Origin: Amycolatopsis thermoflava N1165 | GTDB lineage: Bacteria > Actinomycetota > Actinomycetes > Mycobacteriales > Pseudonocardiaceae | Assembly: GCF_000473265.1 (NCBI RefSeq) | Contig: NZ_KI421511.1 | Span: 124,001-188,000, forward strand | DNA: 64,000 nt | Direction: 5' to 3' | Part shown: in pieces, positions 46,831 through 58,234 of the stretch | Position numbering within the stretch: position 1 is the first letter of the stretch | Layout of the letters: the number at the start of each line of letters is the position of its first letter | Notes under the pieces: generated by a model | The model's database searches: none | What the model saw: only the letters and a program-made list of their open reading frames with translations | What the model was told of the DNA's origin: nothing | Translations under genes and position numbers: made by a program

Positions 46831-47520
46831 GTGGCCCACCGACCTCTCATCGCGCCCAGCATCCTGTCCGCCGACTTCGCCCGTCTGGGCGAGGAGATCC
46901 ACGCCGTCGCCGGTGCCGGCGACACCAGGGCCGACTGGGTCCACGTGGACGTCATGGACAACCACTTCGTGCCCAACCTGACGCTGGGCCTGCCGGTCGT
47001 GCAGTCGCTGCTGAAGTCCACGGACATCCCGCTGGACTGCCACCTGATGATCGAGGACCCGGACCGCTGGGCCATCGGCTACGCCGAGGCCGGCGCCTAC
47101 AACGTCACCGTGCACGTCGAGGCCGCCGCCGATCCGGTGATGCTGGCGAAGAACCTGCGCGCCGCGGGCGCCAAGGCCGGGCTGTCCATCAAGCCGGGCA
47201 CCCCGCTCGAGGACCATGTCGAGACGCTCAAGCACTACGACACCCTGCTGGTGATGTCGGTCGAGCCGGGCTTCGGCGGCCAGTCGTTCATCCCGGACGT
47301 GCTGGAGAAGGTCCGCACCGCGCGCCGCCTCGTCGACACCGGCCACCTCAAGCTGGTCGTGGAGATCGACGGCGGCATCAACGCCGACACGATCGAGCAG
47401 GCCGCCGAGGCAGGCGTGGACTGCTTCGTCGCCGGCTCCGCCGTCTACGGCGCGGAAGACCCCGGCAAGGCCGTCGCGGCCCTGCGCGAACGTGCCGCCC
47501 GCGCCGGCGCGGCACACTGA
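46831..47520 (+). CDS. rpe: Ribulose-phosphate 3-epimerase
   Basis: Interconverts ribulose- and xylulose-5-phosphate. 229 residues from GTG 46831, where the protein starts ([19 protein letters not shown]) like its relatives; the longer ATG 46783 adds 16 residues and overlaps the previous gene. Signatures: [52 protein letters not shown] and [22 protein letters not shown]. In mycobacteria ribD follows; here riboflavin synthase follows directly. Confidence 0.95.
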   Translation: MAHRPLIAPSILSADFARLGEEIHAVAGAGDTRADWVHVDVMDNHFVPNLTLGLPVVQSLLKSTDIPLDCHLMIEDPDRWAIGYAEAGAYNVTVHVEAAADPVMLAKNLRAAGAKAGLSIKPGTPLEDHVETLKHYDTLLVMSVEPGFGGQSFIPDVLEKVRTARRLVDTGHLKLVVEIDGGINADTIEQAAEAGVDCFVAGSAVYGAEDPGKAVAALRERAARAGAAH

Positions 47521-47540
47521 CACCGACAAGGAGGCCGCCA

Positions 47541-48172
47541 GTGTTCACCGGCATCGTGGAGGAGCTCGGCGAGATCACGGCCGTCGAGCAGGTTCCCAAC
47601 GCCGCGCGGCTCACCGTACGCGGGCCCGTGGTGACCTCCGACGCCAAACACGGCGACTCGATCGCCGTCAGCGGGGTGTGCCTGACCGTCGTCGACGTGT
47701 TCGGCTCCGAGTTCACCGTGGACGTGGTGCACGAGACGCTGCAGCGCTCCCGGCTGGCCAAGATCGCCGTGGGGGACCGGGTGAACCTGGAGCGGGCGAC
47801 CGCGGTGGGGGACCGGCTCGGCGGGCACATCATGCAGGGCCACGTCGACGGCACCGGGGTGTTCCTGTCCCGCGACGCGGCCGGGCTCACCCGGTTCGCG
47901 CTGCCGGAGGGGCTGTCCCGCTACATCGTGGAGAAGGGCTCGATCGCGGTCGACGGCATCTCGCTGACCGTGACGAGTGTGACGAACGACGAGTTCTCCG
48001 TGGCGCTGATTCCGACGACACTGGAACTGACCACCCTCGGCCGTGCCGAGCCGGGTGATCTGGTGAACCTCGAGGTCGACGTGCTCGCCAAGTACGTGGA
48101 GAAGCTCGCGACGCCCCATCTGCCCGGCCGCACGGAGCACACTGGAGCCGGGGCAGGCTCGAAGGAGGACGC

Positions 48173-48176
<4 letters not shown>
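47541..48176 (+). CDS. ribE: Riboflavin synthase alpha chain
   Basis: Dismutates two lumazines to riboflavin. 211 residues with two similar lumazine-binding barrels: [17 protein letters not shown] with [25 protein letters not shown], then [14 protein letters not shown] with [18 protein letters not shown] 47541 follows AAGGAGG, and the start MFTGIVEE is universal. It is first in the ribE-ribBA-ribH run; ribBA overlaps its stop. Confidence 0.97.
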
Positions 48177-50447
<2,271 letters not shown>

Positions 50448-50456
50448 CCGCCGGCA

Positions 50457-50484
50457 GGGCGCACGTCGCCGAGACTGTGCGCCC
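50457..50484. terminator. Hairpin between the rib operon and xth
   Basis: GGGCGCAC (50457-50464) pairs with GTGCGCCC (50477-50484) around 12 bases in the short convergent gap. Confidence 0.55.
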
Positions 50485-50495
50485 CGCGCGGCGGG

Positions 50496-51272
50496 TCAGA
50501 CCGTCAGGTCGACCACCACCGGGGCGTGGTCCGAGGTGCCCTTGCCCTTGCGTGCCTCCCGGTCCACGTACGCGTCGCTCACCGCGCCGGTGAACTTCGC
50601 CGATCCGAAGACCAGGTCGATCCGCATCCCGTTGTTCTTCGGGAACGCCAGTTGCCGGTAGTCCCAGTACGTGTAGGGCGTGTCGTACTTCAGGGCGCGC
50701 GGCAGGACCTCCTCCAGGCCTGCCTCGCGCAGGGCCGCCAGTGCCGCCCGCTCCGCCTCGGTCACGTGCGTCATGCCGTCGAACAGCGTGATGTCCCAGA
50801 CGTCGTCGTCGGTCGGCGCGATGTTGAAGTCGCCCAGCACGGCGAACGGCCGGTCGTCGCCGACCTCGGCCGCGACCGTCGAACGCAGCGCCGAAAGCCA
50901 CTGCAGTTTGTACGCGTAGTGCGGGTGCGCCACCTCCCGCCCGTTGGGCACGTACACCGACCACACCCGTACCCCGCCGCACGTCGCGCCGATCGCGCGC
51001 GGCTCGGAGACGTCGTCGAACGTCGGCTCGCCGTCCAGCCCGCGCCGCACGTCCGCCAGCCCTACTCGGGACAGGATCGCCACGCCGTTCCACCGGCCGG
51101 TGCCGTACGCCGCGACCTCGTAGCCCGCCGCGGCCACCTCGGCGGGGAACGCCTCCGTGGCGCACTTCAGCTCCTGCAGGCACACCACGTCCGGCTGGGC
51201 GGTCTCGAGCCAGGACAGCAGCTTCGGCAGCCGCGCGGTGACGGAGTTGACGTTCCAGGTGGCGATGCGCAT
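50496..51272 (-). CDS. xth: Exodeoxyribonuclease III
   Basis: AP endonuclease and 3'-5' exonuclease in base excision repair. 258 residues: [29 protein letters not shown] with the metal-binding Glu, [24 protein letters not shown] with catalytic Asp/Asn, and [12 protein letters not shown] at the end with Asp-His. ATG 51272 is in the usual position. Divergent from uvrC. Confidence 0.95.
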   Translation of the reverse strand: MRIATWNVNSVTARLPKLLSWLETAQPDVVCLQELKCATEAFPAEVAAAGYEVAAYGTGRWNGVAILSRVGLADVRRGLDGEPTFDDVSEPRAIGATCGGVRVWSVYVPNGREVAHPHYAYKLQWLSALRSTVAAEVGDDRPFAVLGDFNIAPTDDDVWDITLFDGMTHVTEAERAALAALREAGLEEVLPRALKYDTPYTYWDYRQLAFPKNNGMRIDLVFGSAKFTGAVSDAYVDREARKGKGTSDHAPVVVDLTV

Positions 51273-51349
51273 GATCCCGAGAATCGCATACCCGCCCGGC
51301 CCCGCCGCACGCGGCGGGAGGGGTGCGTCGGACTGTCACACCCGAGCCA

Positions 51350-51355
51350 TAGGCT
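51350..51355 (+). promoter_or_regulatory. Candidate -10 for uvrC (leaderless)
   Basis: TAGGCT lies 7 bases before GTG 51363. No LexA-type box was seen nearby. Confidence 0.45.
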
Positions 51356-51362
51356 GGAGGGC

Positions 51363-53306
51363 GTGGCTGACCCGTCCACCTACCGTCCCTCGCCGGGGAG
51401 CATCCCGGAAGAGCCCGGCGTCTACAAGTTCCGCGACGCGACCAAGCGGGTCATCTACGTCGGCAAGGCCAAGAGCCTGCGCAGCAGGCTGAACTCCTAC
51501 TTCGCCGACCTGTCCGGGCTGCACCCGCGGACCAGGCAGATGGTGACCACCGCGGCCAGCGTCGAGTGGACCGTGGTCTCCACCGAGGTCGAGGCCCTCC
51601 AGCTCGAGTACAACTGGATCAAGGAGTTCGACCCGCGGTTCAACGTCCGCTACCGCGACGACAAGTCCTACCCGGTGCTGGCGGTGACCCTGCACGAGGA
51701 GTTCCCGCGGCTGCACGTCTACCGCGGCCCCCGCAAGAAGGGCGTGCGGTACTTCGGCCCGTACGCGCACGCGTGGGCGATCCGCGAGACGCTCGACCTG
51801 CTGCTGCGCGTGTTCCCGGCGCGCACCTGCTCCAACGGCGTGTTCCGCCGTCACGGTCAGATCGGCCGCCCGTGCCTGCTCGGCTACATCGACAAGTGCT
51901 CCGCCCCGTGTGTCGGCCGCGTGACCGCCGAGGAGCACCGGGACATCGTGGAAGACTTCTGCGACTTCCTCTCCGGGCGCACCGACGCGATGGTGCGCAA
52001 GCTGGAGCGGGACATGGCCGAGGCGGCCGAGAACCTGGAGTTCGAGAAGGCCGCCCGCCTGCGTGACGACATCGGCGCGCTGCGGCGGGCGATGGAGAAG
52101 CAGGCCGTGGTGCTCGGCGACGGCACGGACGCCGACCTGGTCGCCTTCGCCCACGACGAGCTGGAGGCCGCCGTGCAGGTCTTCCACGTGCGTGGCGGTC
52201 GGGTGCGTGGCCAGCGCGGCTGGGTGATCGACAAGGCCGACGAGATGGGCGTGCCGGAGCTCGTCGAGCAGTTCCTCACCCAGTTCTACGGCGAGCAGGT
52301 CGAGCTGGCCGAGCAGGGCACCGACCTGGGCACGCCGGTGCCGCGCGAGGTGCTGGTGCCGGAGCTGCCCGAGGACGCCGAGGCGATGACGGAGTGGCTG
52401 TCCGGGCTGCGTGGCTCGCGGGTGCAGCTGCGGGTGCCCCAGCGCGGCGACAAGCGCGCGCTCGCCGAGACGGTGGAGCGCAACGCGCAGGAGGCGTTCC
52501 AGCAGCACAAGCTGCGCCGCGCGGGCGACCTGACCGCGCGGTCGGCCGCGCTGGCCGAGCTGCAGGAACACCTGGGCCTGGACAGCGCGCCGCTGCGCAT
52601 CGAGTGCGTCGACATCAGCCACACGCAGGGCACCGACGTGGTGGCCTCGCTGGTGGTGTTCGAGGACGGCGTGGCGCGCAAGTCGGAGTACCGCCGGTTC
52701 GCGCTGCGGGAGGCCGCCACCGAGGGGGATGTCGCCTCCATTGCCGAGGTCGTGCGGCGGCGGTTCGCTCGCTACCAGACCGAAACCCAGGAGGGCCTGG
52801 CGGGCGAGAAGCCGGGCATCGACCCGGAGACCGGGCGGCCGCGCAAGTTCGCCTACCCGCCGAACCTGCTCGTGGTCGACGGCGCCGGCCCGCAGGCGAC
52901 GGCGGCGGCGGACGTGCTGGCGGAGATGGGCATCACCGACATCGCCGTGGTCGGCCTGGCGAAGCGGCTGGAGGAGGTGTGGCTGCCCGGCGACCCCGAT
53001 CCGGTGATCCTGCCGCGCACCTCGGAGGCCCTGTACCTGTTGCAGCGGGTGCGGGACGAGGCGCACCGGTTCGCCATCGCCTACCACCGGCAGAAGCGCG
53101 CCAAGCGCGTTCAGGTGTCCGCTTTGGACGGTGTGCCGGGGCTGGGGCAGGCGCGGCGGGCCGCGCTGATCAAGCACTTCGGCTCGGTGAAGCGGCTGAA
53201 GGAAGCAGGGGTGGACGAGATCGCGCAGGTGCCTGGCGTGGGGAAGCGCACGGCCGAGGCGATCTTCGCCGCGTTGGCCTCACTTGGGGAGTCGGAGAAG
53301 CAGTGA
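51363..53306 (+). CDS. uvrC: UvrABC system protein C
   Basis: Makes both incisions in nucleotide excision repair. 647 residues: GIY-YIG nuclease ([21 protein letters not shown]), cysteines around [10 protein letters not shown], UvrB-binding motif ([20 protein letters not shown]), RNase H-type nuclease ([24 protein letters not shown]), and a tandem helix-hairpin-helix ([35 protein letters not shown]). GTG 51363 gives the normal N-terminus. First gene of uvrC-rapZ-yvcK-whiA. Confidence 0.97.
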   Translation: MADPSTYRPSPGSIPEEPGVYKFRDATKRVIYVGKAKSLRSRLNSYFADLSGLHPRTRQMVTTAASVEWTVVSTEVEALQLEYNWIKEFDPRFNVRYRDDKSYPVLAVTLHEEFPRLHVYRGPRKKGVRYFGPYAHAWAIRETLDLLLRVFPARTCSNGVFRRHGQIGRPCLLGYIDKCSAPCVGRVTAEEHRDIVEDFCDFLSGRTDAMVRKLERDMAEAAENLEFEKAARLRDDIGALRRAMEKQAVVLGDGTDADLVAFAHDELEAAVQVFHVRGGRVRGQRGWVIDKADEMGVPELVEQFLTQFYGEQVELAEQGTDLGTPVPREVLVPELPEDAEAMTEWLSGLRGSRVQLRVPQRGDKRALAETVERNAQEAFQQHKLRRAGDLTARSAALAELQEHLGLDSAPLRIECVDISHTQGTDVVASLVVFEDGVARKSEYRRFALREAATEGDVASIAEVVRRRFARYQTETQEGLAGEKPGIDPETGRPRKFAYPPNLLVVDGAGPQATAAADVLAEMGITDIAVVGLAKRLEEVWLPGDPDPVILPRTSEALYLLQRVRDEAHRFAIAYHRQKRAKRVQVSALDGVPGLGQARRAALIKHFGSVKRLKEAGVDEIAQVPGVGKRTAEAIFAALASLGESEKQ

Positions 53307-54199
53307 CGGGAGAGACGATGGCCGAGGACCGGGGCACCGGCATGGAGGTCGCGGTGGTGACCGGCCTGTCCGGCGCCGGCCGCAGCACGGCCGCGAAGTG
53401 CCTGGAGGATCTGGGCTGGTTCGTGGTGGACAACCTGCCACCGGAGCTGATCGCGACCATGGTCGAGCTGGGGGCGCAGGCCCGCGGCGCGATCACGAAG
53501 GTGGCCGTCGTGATGGACGTGCGCTCGCGCGCGTTCACCGACGACCTGTCCTCGATCATCAAGGACCTCGACGCGCGCGGCTACAAGCCGCGGGTGCTGT
53601 TCCTGGAGGCCACCGACGCGGTGCTGGTGCGCCGGTTCGAGCAGGTGCGCCGAGGCCACCCGCTGCAGGGGGACGGCCGTCTGATCGACGGCATCACCGC
53701 CGAACGGCAGATGCTCGCGCCGCTGCGCGAGGAGGCCGACCTGGTGCTGGAGACCTCCGCGCTGTCGGTGCACGACCTGCGCGCGAAGATCGAGGACGCG
53801 TTCGGCACCGAGTCCGCGACGCAGACGCGGGTCACCGTGTTGTCCTTCGGCTACAAGTACGGCCTGCCGATGGACGCCGACCTGGTGATGGACGTGCGGT
53901 TCCTGCCGAACCCGTTCTGGATCCCGGAGCTGCGCGACCACACCGGGCTGGACGCGGAGGTGCGCAACTACGTGCTGTCGCAGGAGGGCGCCGAGGAGTT
54001 CCTCGACCGCTACCACCAGCTGCTACGCCTGATCGGCGCCGGCTACCGGCGCGAGGGCAAGCGGTACCTGACGCTGGCGGTGGGCTGCACCGGCGGGAAG
54101 CACCGGAGTGTCGCCATCTCCGAGGAGCTGTCTCGGCTGCTGTCCAATGAGGACGGTATGGCGGTGAAGGTCATCCACCGGGACCTGGGACGCGAGTGA
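53303..54199 (+). CDS. rapZ: RapZ-family nucleotide-binding protein (Rv1421-like)
   Basis: A P-loop protein whose E. coli relative is an RNA-binding adaptor; the role in actinomycetes is less clear. 298 residues with [33 protein letters not shown], a Walker B-like [33 protein letters not shown], and [19 protein letters not shown] 53303 overlaps the uvrC stop; ATG 53318 is an alternative with GGGAGAG before it. Overlaps yvcK. Confidence 0.93.
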   Translation: MTGETMAEDRGTGMEVAVVTGLSGAGRSTAAKCLEDLGWFVVDNLPPELIATMVELGAQARGAITKVAVVMDVRSRAFTDDLSSIIKDLDARGYKPRVLFLEATDAVLVRRFEQVRRGHPLQGDGRLIDGITAERQMLAPLREEADLVLETSALSVHDLRAKIEDAFGTESATQTRVTVLSFGYKYGLPMDADLVMDVRFLPNPFWIPELRDHTGLDAEVRNYVLSQEGAEEFLDRYHQLLRLIGAGYRREGKRYLTLAVGCTGGKHRSVAISEELSRLLSNEDGMAVKVIHRDLGRE

Positions 54200-55173
54200 C
54201 CGGGAATCTGCGCGCCGTCGCGCTGGGTGGTGGCCACGGGCTGCACGCGACGCTGACCGCGTTGCGGCGGCTGACCCCGGACGTGACCGCGGTGGTCACG
54301 GTCGCCGACGACGGTGGTTCGTCGGGCAGGTTGCGGCGCGAGCTGGGTCTGTTGCCGCCGGGGGACCTGCGGCAGGCACTGGCCGCGCTGGCGGTCGCCG
54401 AGAAGGGCGAGTCGCTGTGGGCGGAGGTGTTCCAGCACCGGTTCGGCGGCAGCGGCGCCCTCACCGGCCACGCGGTCGGCAACCTGGTGCTGGCCGGGTT
54501 GTTCGAGGTGCTGGGCGATCCGGTGGCCGCGCTGGACGAGGCGCGGCGGTTGCTGGGGGTGTCCGGCCGGGTGCTGCCGATGTCGCCGGAGCCGCTGGAG
54601 ATCGAGGCGGAGGTGTCCGGCCTCGACGACGACGGGACGCTGCGCCGCATCCGCGGCCAGGTCGCGGTGGCGAGCACACCGGGCCGGGTGGAGCGGATCA
54701 CGCTGCGCACGCCGCGACGGCCCGGCGGGGTGCCCGCCGCGTGTGACGAGGCGGTGCAGGCCGTGCTGGACGCCGAGGCGGTGTTCCTGGGGCCGGGGTC
54801 GTGGTTCTCGAGCGTCATCCCGCACCTGATGGTGCCCGGGCTGCACGACGCGCTGCTGCGCACCGAGGCGACGAAGATCGTGGTCCTGAACCTCGTCCCT
54901 CAGCCGGGTGAGACGGCGGGGTTCTCACCCGAACGGCACTTGGACGTACTCTTCCAGCACGCGCCCGGGCTGCGGGTGGACGCGGTGATCGCCGACCGGG
55001 ATTCGGTGCCGGCACCGGCCCGCCTGCGGGACGCGGCGGCGGGACTGGGGGCCAAGGCGCTTCTGGCGGACGTGGCGGACCCTGGTCGCGAGGGTGTGCA
55101 CGATCCGGATGCGCTGGCGAGCTGTGTGCGGGAAGCTCTCGGTCTCAGCGAGACCGAGGGCCGGAAAGGGTAG
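54196..55173 (+). CDS. yvcK: YvcK/CofD-like protein (gluconeogenesis factor family)
   Basis: UDP-sugar-binding Rossmann-like protein involved in cell-wall and carbon metabolism in other bacteria. 325 residues with ALGGGHGLHATLTALRR, VVTVADDGGSSGRLRRELGLLPPGDLRQALAAL, and FLGPGSWFSSVIPHLMVPG. CofD proteins of F420 synthesis share this fold, but the neighbours (rapZ, whiA) identify it as YvcK. GTG overlaps rapZ. Confidence 0.93.
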   Translation: MTGNLRAVALGGGHGLHATLTALRRLTPDVTAVVTVADDGGSSGRLRRELGLLPPGDLRQALAALAVAEKGESLWAEVFQHRFGGSGALTGHAVGNLVLAGLFEVLGDPVAALDEARRLLGVSGRVLPMSPEPLEIEAEVSGLDDDGTLRRIRGQVAVASTPGRVERITLRTPRRPGGVPAACDEAVQAVLDAEAVFLGPGSWFSSVIPHLMVPGLHDALLRTEATKIVVLNLVPQPGETAGFSPERHLDVLFQHAPGLRVDAVIADRDSVPAPARLRDAAAGLGAKALLADVADPGREGVHDPDALASCVREALGLSETEGRKG

Positions 55174-55182
55174 GGAGGGGCC

Positions 55183-56172
55183 ATGGCGATGACCGCCGCC
55201 GTGAAGGACGAGCTCAGCAGGCTGCAGATCACGAAGATCGGGCCGCGCCGGTCCGAAGTCGCGTCGATGCTGCGCTTCGCCGGGGGCTTGCACATCGTGG
55301 GGGGACGGGTGGTGGTGGAGGCCGAGCTCGACACGGGTTCGGTCGCGCGGCGCCTGCGCAAGGAGATCCACGAGCTGTACGGCCACCATTCGGACGTGCA
55401 CGTGCTGTCCGCGGGCGGGCTGCGGAAGACGACGAGGTACATCGTCCGGGTGGTTCAGGACGGGGAGAGCCTGGCGCGGCAGACGGGCCTGATCGATCAG
55501 CGGGGCCGCCCGGTGCGGGGCCTGCCCGCCGCGGTGGTGTCCGGCGGGATCGCCGACGCCGAAGCCGCGTGGCGGGGCGCGTTCCTGGCGCACGGTTCGC
55601 TGACCGAGCCCGGCCGGTCGTCTTCGTTGGAGGTCACCTGCCCCGGCCCGGAGGCGGCGCTGGCGTTGGTGGGGGCGGCCCGGCGGATGGGCATCCAGGC
55701 CAAGTCGAGGGAGGTGCGGGGAGCCGACCGGGTGGTGGTCCGCGACGGCGACGCGATCGGCGCCCTGCTGACCCGCTTGGGCGCCCACGCGAGCGTCCTG
55801 CAGTGGGAAGAGCGGCGGATGCGCCGCGAGGTCCGGGCGACGGCCAACCGACTGGCCAACTTCGACGACGCCAACCTCCGCCGCAGCGCACGAGCAGCGG
55901 TCGCGGCGGCCGCCAGGGTGGAACGAGCGCTCGACATCCTGGCCGACAGCGCACCCGAACACCTCCTCGCCGCCGGACGGTTGAGGCTGGACAACCGGCA
56001 GGCGTCGCTGGAGGAGCTGGGCCAGCTGGCCGACCCCCCGATGACGAAGGACGCGGTGGCCGGCCGGATCAGGCGCCTGCTCGCGATGGCCGACAAGCGG
56101 GCGAAGGAACTGAACATCCCCGACACCGAAAGCGCAGTGACCCCGGAGATGCTGGAAGAGGAAAGCGTTTAA
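55183..56172 (+). CDS. whiA: Sporulation regulator WhiA
   Basis: Developmental transcription factor acting with WhiB. 329 residues: two LAGLIDADG-like halves in the N-terminal part ([56 protein letters not shown]) and a C-terminal helix-turn-helix ([33 protein letters not shown]). ATG 55183 follows AGGGAGGGG. In many actinobacteria gapA-pgk-tpi come next; here a hairpin-rich gap and an opposite gene follow. Confidence 0.96.
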   Translation: MAMTAAVKDELSRLQITKIGPRRSEVASMLRFAGGLHIVGGRVVVEAELDTGSVARRLRKEIHELYGHHSDVHVLSAGGLRKTTRYIVRVVQDGESLARQTGLIDQRGRPVRGLPAAVVSGGIADAEAAWRGAFLAHGSLTEPGRSSSLEVTCPGPEAALALVGAARRMGIQAKSREVRGADRVVVRDGDAIGALLTRLGAHASVLQWEERRMRREVRATANRLANFDDANLRRSARAAVAAAARVERALDILADSAPEHLLAAGRLRLDNRQASLEELGQLADPPMTKDAVAGRIRRLLAMADKRAKELNIPDTESAVTPEMLEEESV

Positions 56173-56207
56173 CGGCGCGCCCAGCGCCACGCCTTGAACC
56201 AAACCCA

Positions 56208-56356
56208 GCTGGGTGGTCATCCCGTCGCCTGATACGCAACGATCACCTTGAGCCAGGGCCGCAACCTCCGCGCCCGCGTGAGTTGACATGCCAACCTTGC
56301 GGCCCTGGCTCAAGGTGATATGCACAAACCGGAAGGCGACGGGATGACCACCCAGC
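56208..56356. repeat. 149-bp two-tier inverted repeat after whiA
   Basis: Two perfect 23-bp stems are nested: outer arms 56208-56230 with 56334-56356, inner arms 56242-56264 with 56297-56319, separated by unpaired 11 and 14 bases and closed by a 32-base loop. A partial direct copy of the outer arm (TGGTCATCCCGGAGCCTG) lies at 56394-56411. It occupies the first third of the 493-base gap between whiA and the opposing beta-lactamase-like gene. No transposase is present. Confidence 0.9.
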
Positions 56357-56445
56357 GACCACCTCGGCAAGGTGGGACGAGGCACCCAACCCCTGGTCAT
56401 CCCGGAGCCTGCCCGTCCGGCGAGGACTTCTTTTGATCTTTAAAC

Positions 56446-56461
56446 CCGCGCCTTCGCGCGG
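56446..56461 (-). terminator. Small tetraloop hairpin, possible terminator of the beta-lactamase-like gene
   Basis: CCGCGC (56446-56451) pairs with GCGCGG (56456-56461) around CTTC; read on the minus strand it is followed by GTTTAAAG. Weak U-content. Confidence 0.4.
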
Positions 56462-56530
56462 AAAATGCGCCTCACGGCGCCAAACGGTCACCTTCCGACC
56501 ACCCCCGCCCCCTCTCCCTGATTGTGTTTC

Positions 56531-56590
56531 AGTCGCCGAGCAGTCGTGTCAAGGCGGGAAAGCGTGCCTTGACACGCCTGGTCGGCGACT
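56531..56590. repeat. 60-bp two-tier inverted repeat
   Basis: Outer arms AGTCGCCGA (56531-56539) and TCGGCGACT (56582-56590), inner arms CGTGTCAAGGC (56545-56555) and GCCTTGACACG (56566-56576), all perfect, with 5-base asymmetry-free gaps between and a 10-base loop. It repeats the two-stem design of the element at 56208. It lies about 75 bases beyond the 3' end of the beta-lactamase-like gene. Nothing else is evident between it and 56665. Confidence 0.85.
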
Positions 56591-56665
56591 AAAGATCGGC
56601 TGTGGATCGGGGGCGGGGGAGGTCTGGTTGGGGTAGTCGCTTGCTTTTCGTTGCCGGCTCGCGGT

Positions 56666-57457
56666 TTAGTTCAACAGATTTTCGATTGTCGTTGTTGTTT
56701 CGGTGACCTCTCGCATTGCGGTCTCCAGCGCCGTTCCGCCCGGGCGGTGGCTCAGCACCACCACGACGTATTGGTCCCCAGTCCCGACCACGCCGCTGGT
56801 GTGCGCGTCGACCCCACCGCGGCCTGCTGCCCACCCCTGTTTGATCGCCCACGGTCGGCCCGGTAGCGCGTCCGGGATGCCGAAGTACTGGTCGACGCCG
56901 TCGGCTGCCACCTGGTGCGCGTTCCGCAGCGGGTCGAGTATCAGCTGCCGCTCGCGGGACGGCATCGCCAGCACCGCCCGGTAGATCTTGACCACGTCTT
57001 CGGCCGACAGGAGTGTGTCGCCCCAGCGGCCTGGGTCCGCGGGGGGCTCGGTGGCCGTCAGCCCCAGCGAGGTCGCCGTGCGGCGGACGATGTCGGGGCC
57101 GCCGCCGGACTCCCACAGCTGGTTGGCGATCGCGTCGTCGCTGTAGGACAGCATTCTCATCACCCGCGGGCTCGGGCGGTCGGGCGTCACGTGCCCGCGC
57201 TGCACCAGGTCGACGGCGATCAGCAGCTTCACCAGCGACGCCGACCGGTAACGCGTTCCGGCGCCCTCCTGGCGCAGGGTGCGGTTCTGCTTGCGGTCGT
57301 AGACGAGAACGCTCGTCGCCGAGGAGTCGGCCGGCACCGGCTCGGAAGCGTCGCCGCGGAGGGCGAGCGCGGCGCCGAGGGCCAGTGCGATCACGACGAC
57401 GGCGACGACGAGGACGACGATCGGGCCACGGCGGAGTGGCCTGGTCTGCACGGACAT
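56666..57457 (-). CDS. Class A beta-lactamase-like serine hydrolase, membrane-anchored
   Basis: A 263-residue protein with a basic start, one membrane helix (GPIVVLVVAVVVIALALGAALAL) and a serine hydrolase domain. SxxK is clear (SASLVKLLIAVDL). The SDN position reads SDD (LSYSDDAIANQLW) and the KTG position reads KQG (AIKQGWAAGRGG). These changes make true beta-lactamase activity doubtful; a cell-wall or transpeptidase-like role is possible. Divergent from the response-regulator operon. Confidence 0.85.
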   Translation of the reverse strand: MSVQTRPLRRGPIVVLVVAVVVIALALGAALALRGDASEPVPADSSATSVLVYDRKQNRTLRQEGAGTRYRSASLVKLLIAVDLVQRGHVTPDRPSPRVMRMLSYSDDAIANQLWESGGGPDIVRRTATSLGLTATEPPADPGRWGDTLLSAEDVVKIYRAVLAMPSRERQLILDPLRNAHQVAADGVDQYFGIPDALPGRPWAIKQGWAAGRGGVDAHTSGVVGTGDQYVVVVLSHRPGGTALETAMREVTETTTTIENLLN

Positions 57458-57546
57458 GGTGATCAGCTTCGGCCGCGGATGTCCGTGTCCCGTCGTCGTC
57501 GTGTCATGGTTTTGCTACAGAGTCGCCGGAGTTGGTGAAACGCCGC

Positions 57547-57552
57547 CATAAT
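57547..57552 (+). promoter_or_regulatory. Candidate -10 for the two-component operon (leaderless)
   Basis: CATAAT lies 7 bases before GTG 57560. Confidence 0.4.
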
Positions 57553-57559
57553 CGGCCGG

Positions 57560-58234
57560 GTGCCGACATTGCTGTTGATCGAGGACGACCCGGCGGTCCG
57601 GGAAGGACTGTGCCTGGGCCTGCGCCGGCACGGTCACGACGTCGAGCCGGCCGCCGACGGGGAGGCCGGCCTGCGGCTGCTCAACGCCCGCCGCCCGGAC
57701 CTCGTGCTGCTCGACCTGATGCTGCCCGGCATCGACGGGTTCGAGGTGTGCCGCCGCATCCGCGCCACCGGCCCGGTCCCGATCATCATGCTCACCGCCC
57801 GCGGCGACGACATCGACGTGGTCGGCGGGCTCGAAGCCGGCGCCGACGACTACGTGGTCAAACCCGTGCAACCCCGCGTCCTCGACGCCCGCATCAAAGC
57901 GGTCCTCCGCCGCGGCGGCGCGGCAGGCCAGGCCCGCGAACAACACGGCGCCCTGACCATCGACCGCACCGCCTGCGAGGTCACCAAGAACGGCGAACCG
58001 GTCCGCCTCACCCCCACCGAACTGCGGCTGCTGCTGGAACTGTCCCGCGTGCCCGGCCGCGTCCTCAGCCGCCAGCAACTGCTGGAACTGGTGTGGGAAC
58101 ACGACTACCTCGGCGACTCGCGGCTCGTCGACGCGTGCGTGCAGCGGTTGCGGGCGAAACTGGAGGACCAGCCCGCGGCGCCGGTGTACGTCCGCACCGT
58201 GCGCGGCTTCGGCTACCGGTTCGGTCCACTGTGA
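57560..58234 (+). CDS. OmpR-family response regulator, CseB-like
   Basis: A 224-residue DNA-binding regulator. The receiver domain has LLIEDDPAVREGL with the acidic pocket, the phosphorylated Asp in LVLLDLMLPGIDGFEV, and the Lys in DDYVVKPVQ. The winged helix domain includes LTPTELRLLLELSRVPG, SRLVDACVQRLRAKLE and VRTVRGFGYRFG. It resembles CseB of Streptomyces, which responds to cell-envelope stress; that link is inferred. Followed by its kinase with a GTGA overlap. Confidence 0.92.
   Translation: MPTLLLIEDDPAVREGLCLGLRRHGHDVEPAADGEAGLRLLNARRPDLVLLDLMLPGIDGFEVCRRIRATGPVPIIMLTARGDDIDVVGGLEAGADDYVVKPVQPRVLDARIKAVLRRGGAAGQAREQHGALTIDRTACEVTKNGEPVRLTPTELRLLLELSRVPGRVLSRQQLLELVWEHDYLGDSRLVDACVQRLRAKLEDQPAAPVYVRTVRGFGYRFGPL

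Noticed and set aside
51300-51362. SOS (LexA) box upstream of uvrC
   Set aside because: No GAAC-N4-GTTC-type palindrome was found.
56208-56356. Insertion sequence remnant
   Set aside because: Inverted arms exist but no transposase fragment and no convincing target duplication; described as an inverted repeat instead.
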